DNA from: Schistosoma haematobium
Taxonomy: Eukaryota > Platyhelminthes > Trematoda > Strigeidida > Schistosomatidae
Assembly (NCBI RefSeq): GCF_000699445.3
Contig: NC_067199.1
Coordinates: 28,294,402-28,358,401, forward strand
Direction of reading: 5' to 3'
Length of the DNA stretch: 64,000 bases
A program made the translations under genes and the position numbers. Position 1 is the stretch's first letter, and every line of letters begins with the position of its first letter. Under the pieces are notes generated by a model that saw nothing but the letters and a program-made list of their open reading frames with translations, was not told the DNA's origin and searched no databases. This document shows, piece after piece, positions 12,273 through 25,882 of the stretch.

Positions 12273-12500
12273 CTGGATTGGTTGAAGTTAGACATTAACA
12301 CCGTTGGATGCCGGCTCAGTGGTCTAATGGTCAAGCGCTCGCGCGTGAAACCAGCAGGTCCTGGGTCCGAATCCCGAGGGGTGCGGGATCGTGGATGTGC
12401 ACCCCTGAGTTCCGTGCCAGGACGAAACGGCCGTCCAGTACTCCCAGGTTTTCCATGGTGGTCTGGCTTCAATTGACTCATGATTTCAACCAGTGAGATT
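12273..12500 (+). repeat. tRNA-like hammerhead SINE copy, ribozyme core damaged
   Basis: The tRNA-like block (CCGGCTCAGTGGTCTAATGG; B box GGGTCCGAATCCC) and the 3' end are well preserved. The ribozyme core is not: the CTGAGGAGTCC stretch is replaced by CCTGAGTTCC near 12404-12413, while GACGAAACGGCCGTC remains. Confidence 0.75.
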
Positions 12501-15500
12501 TTCATTTATGTTTGAAAACGAATAAAATGTGTCTTCGGTACAATTATTTGACTCCATCTTATTCTTTTGAAACGAATTTAAAAAGTCCAGTTATTCTAAT
12601 TTTGTACTCTATCATTCCCGTTTTAACACATTTCCTATTGTTTCTCTCATTGTAATTTTAAATAAAGAATGAATCCCAGTAGTGGAAATTATATTTAATC
12701 TAAAATGTATTTACAAACTGATGAATGAAATGATTTGTGATTGTAAAATACTAGTCCCTCGATATTTATGTTTACAGTAACATTGTGATCTACCATATGA
12801 AGTTATAATAGTAGACATTATAAGGGAAGACTTTACAACATTAAAACCTTAACTAGCTTAAATAGTAGTAAAAACTTTAACCTGATTCTAAATATTAATC
12901 GTTTCATTTCAATGTTACTCATGTTTCCCTCAAACTACCAAATATATTGACAAGCCTAAGAATTATAAGTTCAATGTTTCTGCATTTAAGGTCGAACGAA
13001 ACAAACATACAGAACATTAATTCAGTAATCTAATCAGTAAATAGGAAAAAAAATTAATGAAGCGTAGTGTTTTCAGGCTAGTTTTGTAACTTTTTTTCTT
13101 AATCCTGTAATAATAGTGAAATAACACTTTGTTCCTAAGTGTGAAAAAAATTCAGCCATGATTTAATTTCATTATTTCCAATATATTTTTAATTTAATTA
13201 GAAAACAAAAGAGAAAAATTGTAATAACTATCTTTATGCTTGAAGATAAACTTGAAAATGTAGCGTATTAGTACAATTTTTAGTGTTTATAACTCGCATA
13301 CAACGCCATAAAACTGATTGTAACATTCAATAAGAGTTCGTTTTATAAATTTTACTAATACTGTAGTTTTTTTTATCAAAGTGTACATTTCAAGTACCAT
13401 TTAATGACATTCTATGGCACTGCAGAACAGCGTACGCGATTTTGAGTCACTTAGACCAGTTGTTGCATTGCAACATGATGTGTAGAGTTTAATCAACACT
13501 TTAAGAAGTAAAAAAATATGACTTTGGATACTATTTAGTAATCGATCAATTATAAATATCTCAGTCCTACAGAAAGTCGACTACGGCTTTGAAAACTCAG
13601 TTTTAACATCTCAAACTGTGAAGTTCGACAACGTTTGTCCGAATTTCACGGTGGGTATAAATTTCCCCAAGGTTACATAGATATCTACTTTACAACTACC
13701 AACCAGCATGAAACCTGCGTTTAGACTTTCTAGTCATCTGTCTCTAACTACCTAAGATTTAAACAATATTCTATTATTAATGGTAGCGATTATTAGTCTT
13801 TTTATGCTCTTTCTTACTTTCCGATCAATGATTGTACAAAATACGCGTATTCGAAATCCATTCTCGTATTTGACTTATTCAACTCCATTATTCACTTACG
13901 CGAATAAAGTCGATAATTGTATACAAGGATTGGCGACATATATGTTTCCATAGCAATCATCCGTTAACGATCATTCGTTCGATCTAACTGGATTCAGATA
14001 TTCAGTGGCCACTAAATTTTTTTTGGGGGACTCAAGTTCATCCTATTTTTGACGTAGAAACCAGGATGAGTATTTCGCCATATATAGAAAAATACAAAGC
14101 ACTACAAAATATGGTAGTAGAGAAGTAGCTGTCAATTAAAACTCAGTAGTCACGCCAAAAATGTGTCAAATATTTAAGGTAATCCATTTTGGTTTAAAAT
14201 GACGTTAATACAGCTCGTGCATTGAATGGGATGATATTTCCTCCATGAGTCTAACTATTATTCATTATGATAAAGATCATTTGATATGACCATATCATTC
14301 TCAACATTTTTACGATTGGTGTTATTTAGTGATATATGTAGTTTGAACTGCGGTTAACACAATGAATGATCCCTTCAGCCACTATAAAATAATTTTGAGA
14401 TTTCATTTTCACGTATTACATAATATTAGAGATTTTAGAAAAAACATGAAACAGGCATGATATTTTGGGGAGGTAGCTAAAATCTTATAAAACTAAATTA
14501 GTTGTATGATAATTACTAATGACAATGTCTTTCTACTTTTTCTACAGGAAGAGCTGAACTGGTAAGTGGACCAACTCGTTAACGGGCACCGGGACTTGAA
14601 CATATTTAATAAAATTAATGAACAACTATTCTATTACCTTTAGTCTGTAGCATTGAAGCAGAAGATGAAACCAGAGTATTCAAGGTTGTTTGATCTATAT
14701 CATCAATTTTTTAAACGAAGTTTGATCACGTCTCCTGTACACAATAAAAATTATTGGGCTTCGAGCTAACATCACTAGTTTTTGTGTTCAATAGAGATTT
14801 GTATAATCCCTGTCTTTTTCTCGTCAGGATATCACTTAACTAACAATTTTATGAGTTTTAACACCCTTTCCTTCTTCTTCTTCTTTAACCCATTCGTATC
14901 TATTATTCATTCAGATATTTAAACTGGCCTTTCTCACCCTACTTATTACACAATTTTTTGATGACTATTATTTTAAAAAGTTAATTTTTCCAAACTTCAA
15001 ACTACTTCTGATGTCAAAATATTCATTTAGATTATGGCATATGAATAAAAACTCTTACTTTATATTAAAGCCTAATGAATAGTTAATTGAAGACAATACA
15101 TTGTTGAAAATTATTAGTATCTCGTAATTATCATAATCCAAAACTTTCTGAAAATTATTACTTTTAAATAAATTAAACAAATAGAGAACAATTAAAGTGA
15201 CGAAAATACTCAGGAAGTAATAAAAGTATTTATAACAATATAGAAGATAATTTATTCTCATAATCGAATTAATTTTAACTTCTATAACGATGTCAATATT
15301 GTTATTGTAGGCTGTAACCTATGAAATATATAGTTGACTATTCTTCACTATATTATGATCTTAATCAAAAATATCTTATGTTTAGAGTAAATGATTTACT
15401 AGATTTGTAAATAAAATCTAGAAGAAATAGGGGAATTATAAAAAAGTGAACAATGCTAATGCAAAAACTGGTTTGAAGAAATGGATAGATTCATTGTGTA

Positions 15501-15527
15501 ATGGAAAACATAGAAATAAGTAAAGAT
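12501..15527. other. AT-rich intergenic DNA, no gene seen
   Basis: No protein-like frame, RNA gene or recognisable mobile element is visible. Short open frames, such as the one near 15055-15261, are K/N/I/L/F/Y-rich and look like chance. Confidence 0.45.
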
Positions 15528-15812
15528 GAATGGTGGTTAGTGGTGAAATCCAGCACACGCGTTTCATCCTATTTGAGAATCTCCAGCTAGAAGCATATGT
15601 ATTCCAGAGTTACTGCCCACTTAGGAAATCGAACTCAGTACCGTTCAATTCCAACGACATCGCGTTATCAACTTAGCTACTGAGCTCTGACAAACATCGG
15701 CTTGTTCAATGGGGCAAAGTTTTAATTCATTTTGTATTGTTCGTTTGAATCTCTACACTGATGCTTCTTACTGGAATATGCACATCCTGTGCCGATTACC
15801 TTGATATTTCCT
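15528..15812 (-). repeat. Sm-alpha-type SINE, head-to-tail dimer fragment
   Basis: The reverse complement contains a 3' half (GATTCAAACGAACAATACAA) running at about 15717 into the 5' start (CCCCATTGAACAAG) of another unit in the same orientation. That unit then carries a decayed hammerhead (CTGGAGA core, GGATGAAACGCG) and the 3' segment. Confidence 0.7.
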
Positions 15813-16122
15813 TAATTGGCTAAGAGGACTCGGTAGCCAAGTGGATAACACAATGGCGTTAGAAGCGAACGGTACTGAGTTAAATCGCGGAGTGAGCATC
15901 AACTCTGGAATACAAACAATTCTACCTGACGAGTCCAAAATGGGACGAAATGCGTGTCCTTAATTCCACTACTTGTGACCACTCACCTCTGCTTATAAGG
16001 CTTGTGACTTAAAGTAATATCGAGGCAATACTCACAGTATGCATATATGCCAATAACAGACTAATCAATTGCAGTCCTAAAAATCGGTGAGAAGATTCAA
16101 ACAAACAATACAAAATGAATAA
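15813..16122 (+). repeat. Sm-alpha-type SINE copy with hammerhead remnant
   Basis: The copy starts GGACTCGGTAGCCAAGTGG and ends AACAATACAAAATGAAT. The hammerhead has core CTGACGA (15926-15932), stem II GTCC/GGAC (15933-15936 and 15943-15946), GAAA (15947-15950) and GTC (15956-15958). Stem I is poorly paired, so activity is doubtful. Confidence 0.75.
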
Positions 16123-18339
16123 AAATAAGTGTTTCTAGATAAAAAGAGATGAAACATTGATGCTCTAAACATCAAACGCAGAAATGATCATGAAAGTGTA
16201 AGGCTTCAAGACTTAATTATATAGTAATTTTATTAAAAACGATATTGCAATACCTATTTAATATCGAGTAACTAATGTTCAGATTTCCACATTCAACCTG
16301 TTCAAATGAAATCACCAAATAGTAACGGATAAAAAATGTATTCTTCTCAGTCAATCAATTCTTCTTGTAACAGTAGTTTTACCACACATTTATCATTCAA
16401 CAGACTGCATAGCAAATCATAACTTATGTTTCTTTCTGAGGTAGTTATAGGACACGAAAAAATTCAATGACAATTATAGTCCAAACATATGGAGACATAT
16501 ATGTAATTTTCAGTGATCATCGCTGTTCACTAACAAATACTTCTTTTGATTTATCGAGTTTACTTGAATCAACAAATCAAATGTTTGGTATACTGTTTGT
16601 GTACTTTTTAACAATCATGGAACCATGTTTTTCTAAGCTAGTTATATTTTGCAGAATCTGTTTGTCATCATGAAGAATGTTCCCACTACTATAAATTGAT
16701 AGTTCGTAACGAAGATAATTGAGACATAGAACAACTAAATAAATGTTGAGTAGCTAAAATTAACATTTTATTAAACTACCTTGAATTCCTAGTGATTTAC
16801 CTGGAGTTATAGAAAGATATCAAATCCAACAGTAAATTATGCTCAGATTACATCATATCATCATATTATATACGCAAATCTATTGATAAAAGAGTAGAAC
16901 TATTTGTTTGAGTCGATATTTTGTAATTGAATTGAAGTAGTTATGTCGTTGTATAATTCTTATCAGTCTGCAATATTAAATGAGATTTAAATAAACATTT
17001 GATTTGATTTGATAAGTCATCTATATTTATATTTGTTAGTAATTCTTTTAATACTATTCCGTTATTGGTATGTTCATCTGGGTTCAGATTAGTCTCTGTT
17101 GGAATCTGATAATCCTAAGTGAATTCCCCTAAAACCCCTATTGGTAAATACAGATTCTCCAACGGAAAGTGTAATTGGCTTAAAGGGCACGTTAATCTTC
17201 GAGTCCGAATGAAAAGGGAGTTATATTTTCTTTCCATTTAGTAGTCATAACATCGTTTATTCAGTTTTATTATTATTATTTTAAACTCAATAACCATCTT
17301 TTGAAGACTGAAACTCCTTTTCACACAAAATCTAAGTAATTAAATATTTAGGAGTGTAGTTGACAGGTTTATTATCTAGGGTTCCATCAACATTGTCGGT
17401 AAGAAATATATGTCAGAGCTTATTTATTCACAGTTTTTTATAATAATTAATATTTAAGTAGATAAAAGAATTTCTGCTCGCCCGGCATTAATACATTTTT
17501 TTGTTTTCTGCTTTATATAATTATCACTAACCGATATACCTTTTAATATGTACGTTATACTAGACGATAATATGTATAACATCATAGCTTCTGTCAACAA
17601 AGCAATGTACAAGACATAAGCAAAAAACTCAGAATTTCTTCTTAGACTATCAAGTTATACATATGATATAACATTAAATTAATGAACATTTCATAATACA
17701 ATATAACCTGATTAGCATCTGACATAGGGATGTACCAGTGTTACTAGCAATTTAAAGACGTTCTATGAAAAAATCGTTTGATTTGCTTTAGGTTTCTTTT
17801 TTCACAAGTTTTATTTGTTCGCAAACACTCAAGCACATCTATTTATATTAACCGTAAAATTATTTTCAAAATAGACCTGATCAAACGCTAATGAGTAACA
17901 GACAATTGTTATTCTTTTACATTATCAAACATTAAGAGATTGAAGAAATCTTTATACACGTATTTCAAAGTTGTTATTGCCCAAGTTGCAATCGATAAGC
18001 AAAAGATTTTCACTGCCTCTTTTCAATAGTAACCAACATTCTAGTTTGCACTGAAATAACTTGAAGTGATTCGTACCTTAAATTACATAAACTTATCTTT
18101 ACTTATTATAAGTAATTGTGACGTCGAGTGTATAATAATGTGGCGCATATATAGCAAGAGATCGTTTGACGATTGTTCACAAAAAAAGACAAACTGTTCC
18201 ATTGAGTGTAAACATTATTATCAACAATCGTCAAAATAAAAGTAAAAATTCCTAAATTATTTGTCAGGTCAACAATAAAAACTTAAATGTAATTAATCAA
18301 CAGAAAAAATAAGTATATAAACGTGCACAGATGTAAAAT
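16123..18339. other. AT-rich intergenic DNA, no gene seen
   Basis: No supported gene. The short frame near 16467-16673 has a mixed composition but no flanking splice logic or recognisable domain. Confidence 0.45.
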
Positions 18340-18575
18340 GATCTTTCAAAGTTGAATTCACGAGTTGATCTAATTCAGACTACCATTGAAAACCTGGGAG
18401 TATTGGATAGCCGTTTCGTCCTAGTGTGGAACTCCTCGGCTATGCGCATCTACGAACCCGCATGCGGAACTCAAATCCAAGACCTTCAGTATCGCGCGCG
18501 AGCTCTTAACCTGTAGACTACTGAGCTGGTATCCAACGTTGTTGATGCCTAACTTCAATCAATTCATGATCTTGT
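18340..18575 (-). repeat. tRNA-like hammerhead SINE copy (minus part of inverted dimer)
   Basis: The reverse complement carries the tRNA-like block (B-box region GGATTTGAGTTCC), a hammerhead with core CCGAGGA (second core residue changed from T to C), GGACGAAACGGC, and the 3' end. The core change should inactivate cleavage. Confidence 0.72.
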
Positions 18576-18640
18576 TCAACCCTTCGACTCGTGAATTTAT
18601 CTTTGAAAATACTACAATCTCCACAAATCCCCGTACCAGT
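18576..18640 (+). repeat. Plus-strand 3' end of hammerhead SINE (right part of inverted dimer)
   Basis: The family 3' end (CTTCAATCAATTCATGATC, then CTCCACAAATCCCC) follows directly on the minus-oriented copy. The architecture mirrors 12175-12500. Confidence 0.6.
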
Positions 18641-18975
18641 AAAAAGATTAATAACAGACTAACGATGTGGATAATGTAACTAAAACTAAAATGATTTAAT
18701 TCCCATTTCCACTTTTTGCTAATTGAAATTTTATAAAATATCTAGCTACTGTTTAACAAAAAACTTATCTATTAATTTATGCTTCATATTTAAATCTACA
18801 TTTAAATAACTTCGGACTAAATAATACTGAAATCCAAATGTTTCGTTGATTTTATGAACTAGCAAATTCACTTTCTCCATGATCTATTGTTGACTTGAGT
18901 TAATGTCATTTAGAATAAACTGTCAATCACATTTATAACTTCTCCAATGACATTATTATTTCAAATACATTTTTT
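18641..18975. other. AT-rich spacer, nothing recognised
   Basis: About 330 bp of AT-rich sequence between two SINE clusters; no feature seen. Confidence 0.4.
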
Positions 18976-19380
18976 ATCTGAATGGGGGTTTGTGTAGACT
19001 GTGGTAATTTTAATAGTTGAATTCGTGCGTTGATCTAAGCTAGACCACAATAAAAAATCTGGGAACCCTCGATAGCCGTTTCGTCCTAGTAGGAGACTCC
19101 TCAGCAGTGCGAATCCATGATCTTACACGCAGGACTCTAACCCAAAACCTTCGGTCTCGCGCATGAATGCTTAACGTCTAAACCACTGATTCGGGACCCA
19201 ACGGTGTTTACGTTCAACTCCAATCGACTCATGATCTTGCGCAACCATTCATTCATTGTCTGAGGTAGATACTTGTCTCTACTGGACATGGGTTGGACTC
19301 TACTGGTCACGGCTTTTCAACAGAACTCCAAGAAATACATCTTAAAACGCGTCACTAGTGAACACATTATTATTATTATC
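18976..19380 (-). repeat. tRNA-like hammerhead SINE, near full length
   Basis: A monomer of about 400 bp. The reverse complement runs from the 5' part starting at the ATAATAATAAT junction, through the tRNA-like block and hammerhead (CTGAGGA core, GTC/GAC stem II, GACGAAACGGC), to the GATAAAAAATG-side 3' end. The cleavage triplet has become ATC and stem I is mismatched. Confidence 0.75.
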
Positions 19381-19435
19381 GGAATGAGGGTTTGTGGAGA
19401 TTTTAGTAATTTTAATAGCTTTCATCTACTCATGA
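19380..19435 (-). repeat. 3' end fragment of a second SINE unit, tandem with the preceding copy
   Basis: After the ATTATTATTATTATC run the sequence restarts the family 3' end (GGAATGAGGGTTTGTGGAG) in the same minus orientation. This is a head-to-tail junction like that at 5079/5080. Confidence 0.65.
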
Positions 19436-22400
19436 AATACATTCATAAATAAATTATCTTATGCATTAATTAAATCTTAATGAATACAATTTTTGAGTCT
19501 GTCTGATTTGAAATTGTACTCAATTAGAAGTCAGGAACTTCTGAATATTTTACAACAACCATAATTTAGCTATAGCTTCCAGTTAAAATCATACAATACA
19601 TTATTAGGATATGAAAAATAATCATATTAAGTTTTCAAATTATTTTCATTAGAAATAATTGAAAGTAAATAATATATTCTAATAATGAATATCAACGAAA
19701 TAGTTATTTATTTCAATATTTTTGTATTTTGAGAAGACCGGTTTTTCGAAATATTGAAAAACTATACAAAATTAAAATGAGTATGTCATGAATTAAAATC
19801 AATAGTAACAAATGACAGCGACACTCCGTTTCCATAAATTCATGATTCAGTGAATTATAGTGACTGATTTTGTCCCATACTATCATAACCGTTACAAAAG
19901 TAAATAATTTACCATTATTCCTGTGCGAAATAACAAACAAGTAGACTTTAATTGATATCGATTGATAAAAAGTATTTATAAAATAAATGAATATAGGAAT
20001 ATTCAACAATATACGGTGATAGTTTCGTTTATCAGTTTATCGATTTTTTTCAATTTAATTATGTTTTTTTGGTAACTACATCAATAAAACGTAGTAAAAA
20101 CTGAATAACCACCAATTTTAACGTCGCATTTTTCTCACCCAATGTTTATTCTTTGATTAGATAAGCTATTAACCGTCGTATGTGTACATAAATTCTATCA
20201 CTTATGTTTCACAATTTATGCTAGAAAACGATGAGACATATACATTACACTAGTGAAAATCCCTTCAGAAACGTTTTCCACCATATTTACCTTGACAGAA
20301 AAGTGGTTTTTTATCCAAAATGTAAGTGCCATAAAGTTTTAAAAGTTTATGAAAATCTTAAATTCTAGTAATGTTACTTCAAACCGGTACAACCATTAAT
20401 GAAATCGAAATGAGGAAGAACGATTGATAGCTATTGATGACAAAGCAAAGAAATCTAATCCACAGACGAAATTTTTTGGATAGAATATTGTATTAATAGC
20501 ATGTCTAAACACGTTTTCTTGCTGAAAACCTATATTTGATTATATTTAGTTTAGCAGTTTAAAACTCCTTTAGAATAAGAAAACAGCCGAGGAAGCATGA
20601 TGAAGTTTTTCGAAAACGAAAGAAACCGCATTTTATAAAGATTTCATAAGGATATCTCACAATGAGTTACCATTTAGAGTTCAATAAAAGGTTACAGTTT
20701 ATGGTAAACAAATTCACCGATTTGGATATAAGGATGATGTAAATGTAATATGGCTCTTCCTATTCATTCAAATCTGACAAAACGATAGCTTTAAGCTAAA
20801 GATCTATGCAAAACAAATACAACATAAAAAGGGACCAAAAATTACAATAAATTAACATAGTGAGGACTTATTTAGAGATACCACTATAGAATTTCAGTAA
20901 AATACAGCAATCTCAAGAAGTATTTACAAATACAGGTTATTGAATGTATGCATTTTAGCAATCTTAAGATAATAAGCAATGTAGAAGCTTATTTAATTTT
21001 ATTATGAATAACTTTAAATTTCCATCAACGTAGCTACTGTGTCTTGCCGATATTTATAACAACTTATTATCTGTTGTTGATACAAACTGGAAAACCTTAT
21101 GTATGTTAGAGCACATATATAAAAACTACAATATCAAACCTGAACATAACTTGTAAATTAATTGTTTCGTTAAAGAATAACTGAATAACGAGAAATGTAA
21201 TCAACATCCTAACAATATGGATTAATAAGTTATTTTTCATTTTGACGGAGTTTTGTTCATCCATCTGAGTTACTTTTCATTCCCATTGAGTGTAAGGTGA
21301 AAGAATGATTCTATCAATTATTTTAAAAGTACATTCTTCCCAATCTATGGTGAAACGGTTTAGAAGTTTATCAGGATTCTTTCGGAATTGAATTCCTCAA
21401 AAAATGTAATACACTGGTAGGAAATTTCAATTATATACTAATGCTTTAATGCTTCCAAATGAAAAACTGAGAATTTTTTCATATTTTTATGCGGAACTAC
21501 TAATTCTATCAAAAGGAATTAAAATGCTTGTCGACAACATTTTTTGATTGGTCAAAGACCACCTGTGATTAGCCGCCTTTTAGTTGTTTATAAATTCTTT
21601 CATATTTTCTATCATGTCTTGAAAACGCTGTTTATTCAACACTGTAAACACTATTTTTATAGTTGGATAATTCTAGCATATTATTATTGTAATTAAAATA
21701 ACAGTTAGAGGTGAATGTGTCATGGAAAAGACAAGTTTATAAAGTGAATTTCATGTATAATCATTTCTGATAAAAGCGTCAAACGCAATTTAAATTTTGT
21801 TAAGTTACCTGAATTTTGTCTATAAGCAATAGAAATAATATATATGAAAAAATTACCATTTTTATCAATCAGTTTCTAACCGAATGAGTTTCAGTAAATA
21901 ATTTAAAAGTTCATCCAACATAATGTATATTTCCTTTTTATTAGATTTGTTTCCTAATGTTTATACTTGATTATGAACTACCTAAATAATATACTCTGAA
22001 AGGTAGAAGTTACACAAGTAAATAAAAGTATATTTGAATTAAAGAATTTTCTGCTTTATAAAAAGATTATGTTTATAACAAGACAGAGATATTATGAAAC
22101 TTCACGGTATTTACATGTGAAATATATCAACAATTATATCTTTAAATCTTCTTCAGAATAAAATAATAAATCTTAAAAGTTATATGGAAAGTGAAACAGT
22201 TATCATCAATAACACTGCATAATTACCTTGTTGTATCATCTGTTTATTGAAGTTAAAATTTTACGATTAACCTCCAGCCCAATGATCCTAATTGTCAAGC
22301 TTTCACTGAGAGACATAAATGTCATTCGTTTGAGTTTTGGCAAGGATGTGGATGAAAAATGTTGGAGAGTCTTAAGATAAGGTGAAGCGGCTGACTAGCC

Positions 22401-22649
22401 CTCCATAATATCCGTTGGTACTTCCAATGAAACCAACCTATGAAAAGTAAAACCCATAAATTTAAAAATTACTAATTTAGAAACCTATCCTCTGGATTTG
22501 TAAATTTCTCTTACTCCTATAGAGACTTTATTAGTTACATAAAATATGAAGAGCATATTGAGAAAATGAAGCAAAAATAAGCACTTTTCTTCTTTATTTA
22601 ACAAAATTGAACTTGATTTATTTCTCTTAATTTAGTGTGTATGTGATGT
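19436..22649. other. AT-rich intergenic DNA, no gene seen
   Basis: No supported gene or RNA. The block around 22260-22440 is slightly richer in GC and could be old repeat debris, but I cannot classify it. Confidence 0.45.
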
Positions 22650-22770
22650 ATGCTACTTATGTTGACAGACTTCAGTAGTATGTAGCACTGATCAGAAGTG
22701 GAATGCATGGCATCAGAAGGCTAAGAAGATCAAGTCGAAGAAAACAGAAAAGGATATAGAAGGGGATTGT
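22650..22770 (+). repeat. Dispersed repeat, plus copy of an inverted pair
   Basis: The segment begins TGCTACTTATGTTGACAGAC and continues CAGAAGTGGAATG. It is similar to the reverse complement of 23285-23405. No coding capacity or family is recognised. Confidence 0.55.
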
Positions 22771-23284
22771 GAATTGGAAGGGTCATACAGGATGTGAAGC
22801 ACAATTGATGGGAGCATAGCAAATGAATTATTTAATGTATGGTTCTCAAATTTTACCAAGATATTCTGTAATTTTGTATTACACGTATATTATCTTTACT
22901 TAATAAAGATAGAAGATATCAATTATGCCTATTAATGGGTAATTTTGAATTGACTGAAACGTATGTAATTTGTTTTAAAAGCAATTACGACTTTCATATC
23001 CTGTTTCTCACCCAATTATAAGCCATTAACTCTTTGACAATTACAGAGACATAATCTTACGACTTGTTTCATCTGCGATAAACTTTAACATATATTTGTT
23101 AAGCTGTAGCAAACGGGAATACGAGTAGGGACAATTGAATGTAATTAAACACAGAATTACAGAACATCTTAGTAAAATCTGAGAACCATACAGTAATTAC
23201 TTAATTTGAAAAAAGGCCAATCAATTGTCTCAAACTCGACTGTTCCTTTTGTAAATACCAGTCAATCGCCTCGGAATTCATTGT

Positions 23285-23405
23285 TCGTGGATCTCCAATT
23301 ACTTTCTGTTCCTGTTCTTTCCTCCTTGGTCTTCTTGATCTTCTGCTGCCAGACATTCTATTTCTGACCAGCGTTATATGCTACTTATGTCGATATAAGT
23401 AGCAC
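23285..23405 (-). repeat. Dispersed repeat, minus copy of an inverted pair
   Basis: The reverse complement matches 22650-22770 (TGCTACTTATATCGACATAA, CTGGTCAGAAATAGAATG, GGCAGCAGAAG). Its outer end is a near-perfect palindrome (TGCTACTTAT ... ATAAGTAGCA). The family is unknown. Confidence 0.55.
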
Positions 23406-24699
23406 ACACCATAAAACTTCTTGCAACAAAATTAAAACCCCACCTGTTATCATATGATATATAAATCGACCAATATTTTCGGTCAGTAAGCATGTGTTAC
23501 TAAGTATATACTACTGCTTATAAGCTACTCAGAAACTAAATGGATAACTTAACTGGACATAAGTTTAATTATTACAGTAAATGATAAGACGTGACACTGA
23601 ATAAGGTCAAATTAATATGACAAAAGTGAAGTCATCTCGTTTTCTTCTAATGGTTCATATACTAGCTAAGAATAATCTAAAACTATGTAACTAATCGTAA
23701 GGATTTATGAAATAAAATTATTCGAATATCAAAACCTCAGTTAAAACAATCAGAGATGGTTGTTACTGTTGTTGTTTGAAGCATATGAATAATTATGTTT
23801 CTATTCTTTGTCAATCGCTGTTTTGTGAATCTGGGTCGAACCAAATCAAGTGAACAATAACAATTGATACTTGAAAAAAGATTCAACATATTATAAATTT
23901 GCTACCTTTTGTTCGATAAATAGGCAAACATTCAGTTTTCAAATGACGTTTTTTAACTATATTGGAAAAGATTTATAACTCGAATGGATGATTCTAGTAG
24001 TTTTATCCACTGAGATGGATGGATTTAATCATAGAGCTTTCATTGTTATTCCGAACAATATCGATAGAAAATACTTAAGGTAGAATTGAGCTATTTGAAT
24101 TTCTCCACATATACAAACTAGTTAACTATCAATCCGTTTAGCTTATATTGTAACATTTTATTACAAAATGTTATTAAGTTACGAATTCCGTGGTATTTTG
24201 ATAAAACAAAGTAGTTTTAACCAGCTAATCACTTTTTCTCATGTAATTTCACTCTCAGTGGCAGTAACTTGAAATTTTAAAAATCCTTGACATCCATGTT
24301 ATGATGATGAAATGTTCACATTAGCCAGATATTGTATAAGTTGATTAAATTAATACCATGTCATCGTTCTGCATACTTCTTTCTGTATTAGATATTCGTT
24401 TGAAAGGAATTCGATATGCAAATCATGCTCTGGATTGTAAATAAAAACAACCATAGTCGCTAAAATACAAACATATATGTTTGACACTGAATGTTACTAA
24501 TACTTGTATAAAATATATTTACAAACTATCCAGCGATTTACAAGTTATGACGTGAACAATTACAAATTTTGCGTGATTGCTTATTATTTAATGAGTTGTG
24601 TAAATGACTCACTTCTCCATAAAATACGAACTATTGGTATGAAGTTAATAAGATCATTGAATTTTATTAAGATCACAAAAATTAGACAACTATTAAAAC
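23406..24699. other. AT-rich intergenic DNA, no gene seen
   Basis: Nothing recognised in this stretch. Confidence 0.4.
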
Positions 24700-25020
24700 C
24701 TTTGAAATCCTGAATGGCCATTTCGTCTTAGCGGAGTTTAACCGTATAGGTTGTGAGGAAGGTAACCACTGAAGACAATGGAAAATGACCGCGTAATATC
24801 GTGGATTGGTTGAAGTTTGACTCGTACACCATTCGACCCCGTCCCAGTGGTCTAGATGTTAAGTGATCGTTCATGAGACTAAATTTCCTGGGTTCGGTTC
24901 TCAGTTGCACAGTCATGAATGCACGTCAATTCGTAGTTCCATACTATAACAGAATGGCCATTCAGTGTTTTCAATTTTTTAATAGAAGTCTAATTTAGAC
25001 TAGTTCATGATCTTGATAAA
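24700..25020 (+). repeat. Highly decayed hammerhead SINE, inverted-dimer type
   Basis: The left end (24700-24735) is a reverse-complement hammerhead tail (CCTGAATGGCCATTTCGTCTTAG). The rest is a plus-strand copy with CCCAGTGGTCTAGATGTTAAG, a B-box relic (GGGTTCGGTTCTC) and the 3' segment. The plus-strand ribozyme core is lost. Confidence 0.6.
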
Positions 25021-25834
25021 ACGCGAACTACTTTAAATATTTTTATTTTGTAATCATTCTTCTATTTCAACCAACATATGCTAGTGGTTTTCGTAAAGTC
25101 GCTTCATTTATAAAACTAGTATAAACCAAAAGCAGACGGTTATCACAAATTACAGTGTTACACTGTCATTTTAAAACATAGTTTTCAATAAGTAGAGTGT
25201 ATACTTTTACAATCCAAGATACTTTGTATAACAAGAGTAGTGACATATACTTTTAGTATTATCTATATTTATATGGCTTTAAAAAAGCTCAAGATGAAAA
25301 GTTCGAAATCAGTACATATCTACTATACTATGAACCATGTCATAAATTTTCAAATATTTTATTATTCAACAAAGTTGTAGGGATGACCCTGTATCTTATA
25401 ATTTTACACTTGATTAACTAAAATTAGAAATGAAATTATTCATATGATATATGCATATATTCTATCCAAAATGTGAACAATTTTAAAACTAAAAATTTAT
25501 TATATGCATTTGACCAGTGTTGGAAATGAACTCTTGTGGTCTGTATGTATCTGGTATTTGACAAACGACAAAAATATAAATAATTAGCTTATAGTAGATT
25601 ATCTTTGAGATAGTTGCTAAGGATTCGAATATCAGTCGTCCTGATAACTGTTATCGGATAAATCACAATGGTGTATAAATTTCGGAAGACAATAGGGAAC
25701 GTCGACTACAGTTTATTGTTGAACAGCACAGATTATTAAGCCACAAACAAACAAAGTAAATTCGAGCAGAAATGTTAATGCGAGCGGGCAAATACAGGGG
25801 TAAATTAAGAATCCAAGGTATTAAATAAAATTCA

Positions 25835-25882
<48 letters not shown>

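Noticed and set aside
12254..12505. Overlapping open frames on both strands; the same at 5017-5358, 24728-24916 and 26232-26426
   Set aside because: Frames run through the GC-richer tRNA-like and hammerhead SINE body and have no protein-like conservation.
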